A DNA stretch of 6,248 nucleotides from Acidobacteriota bacterium. GTDB taxonomy: Bacteria; Acidobacteriota; Terriglobia; Bryobacterales; Bryobacteraceae. The first letter of the stretch is position 1; every line of letters starts with the position of its first letter. The translations under genes were made by a program, and so were the position numbers. The stretch lies in NCBI GenBank assembly GCA_947505565.1, contig CANNLB010000182.1:1-6248 (forward strand), in the 5' to 3' direction. A model generated the notes under the pieces. The model was not told the DNA's origin and searched no databases. It saw only the letters and a program-made list of their open reading frames with translations. Shown here piece by piece: positions 5,976 through 6,248 of the stretch.

Positions 5976-6248
5976 TCAGAAGTTTACTACTACCGTGTTG
6001 GGCTCAACTCCGTCAGTCGACCGCTCAAGGTCCGCGACAGGAGCACATTCACCTGATCCAAGCACGCGAGCCCTCCCTCCGCTCCCGCTGTAACCATCTC
6101 GGTCCGTTGCTCCCCGTTCCCTAAAGCGAAAGGACAAAAACGCTCGGCTCTGTTACTAAGTTGGCTGCCGCCAAACCGATACCGCTCGCATCCGCCGCGA
6201 ACAATCCGGGCACCACCGCCGCAACCCGCGCCAAGCCCACAAACGTCC
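5976..6248 (-). pseudogene. Decayed TIGR03437-like (Solibacter C-terminal domain) gene remnant, truncated by the window edge
   Basis: No intact reading frame fills this stretch, but all three minus-strand frames carry pieces of one known domain in the right order. Frame one (6246-6124) gives RVAAVVPGLFAADASGIG, then SVFVLSL. It is stopped by TAG at 6123-6121 just where homologues have Phe or Tyr before GTG, and GTG does follow the stop. A second frame (about 6097-6017) gives GAEGGLACLDQVNVLLSR and TLSGR. A third frame (6014-5976) gives DGVEPNTVVVNF and then a TGA stop. From memory, TIGR03437 tails contain PGLF, a VFLxLFGTG-like strand, GLDQVNVxLPRSLxGR and DGxxxNTVxVxF in this order. The remnant is much shorter than an intact tail, so several deletions as well as frameshifts are implied. 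The neighbouring genes have clean frames, which argues against poor sequence quality. The domain assignment rests on recalled motifs, not on a search. Confidence 0.72.

Noticed and set aside
5764..6093. A 109-codon plus-strand open frame spanning the sulfatase start
   Set aside because: It overlaps the sulfatase signal peptide region and the gene remnant on the opposite strand. Its composition is shadow-like and it has no domain.
1..6248. tRNA, rRNA, CRISPR array or insertion sequence
   Set aside because: I saw no spaced direct repeats, transposase-like translation, terminal inverted repeats or tRNA-like cloverleaf, and nearly all of the window is accounted for by protein-coding sequence.

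Overview
The window looks like chromosomal DNA from a GC-rich acidobacterium of the Bryobacterales/Solibacteraceae type. This rests on three things seen together: a very large Oar-like TonB-dependent receptor with an N-terminal carboxypeptidase-regulatory-like domain, a secreted sulfatase with an N-terminal RRxFL signal, and the remains of a TIGR03437-type C-terminal domain, which is strongly associated with Solibacter and its relatives. The taxonomic call is an inference from gene content, not from a marker gene.

Layout, left to right. Positions 1-2868, minus strand: the first 956 codons of a TonB-dependent receptor, whose C-terminus lies beyond the left edge. Positions 2869-3020: a 152-bp divergent intergenic region with an AT-rich core, adjacent palindromic elements and a small hairpin. 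Positions 3021-4649, plus strand: an exported two-domain protein, an alpha/beta hydrolase (BD-FAE/acetyl-esterase-like) fused to a C-terminal PQQ-like beta-propeller. Positions 4646-5974, minus strand: a formylglycine-type sulfatase, convergent with the hydrolase and overlapping it by 4 bp in a shared TTAA. Positions 5976-6248, minus strand: a decayed TIGR03437-like C-terminal domain spread over all three minus-strand frames. Its ancestral stop codon lies 1 nt before the sulfatase start.

Taken together, the three intact genes could form a small scavenging module. The sulfatase would remove sulfate esters and the esterase would remove acyl groups outside the cytoplasm, while the receptor would import the products. 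The substrate cannot be read from the sequence, and the joint role is a hypothesis from proximity only. No RNA gene, CRISPR array, insertion sequence or phage gene was seen. The least ordinary items are the esterase-propeller fusion, the multiply broken gene abutting the sulfatase, and the palindrome-rich divergent promoter region.
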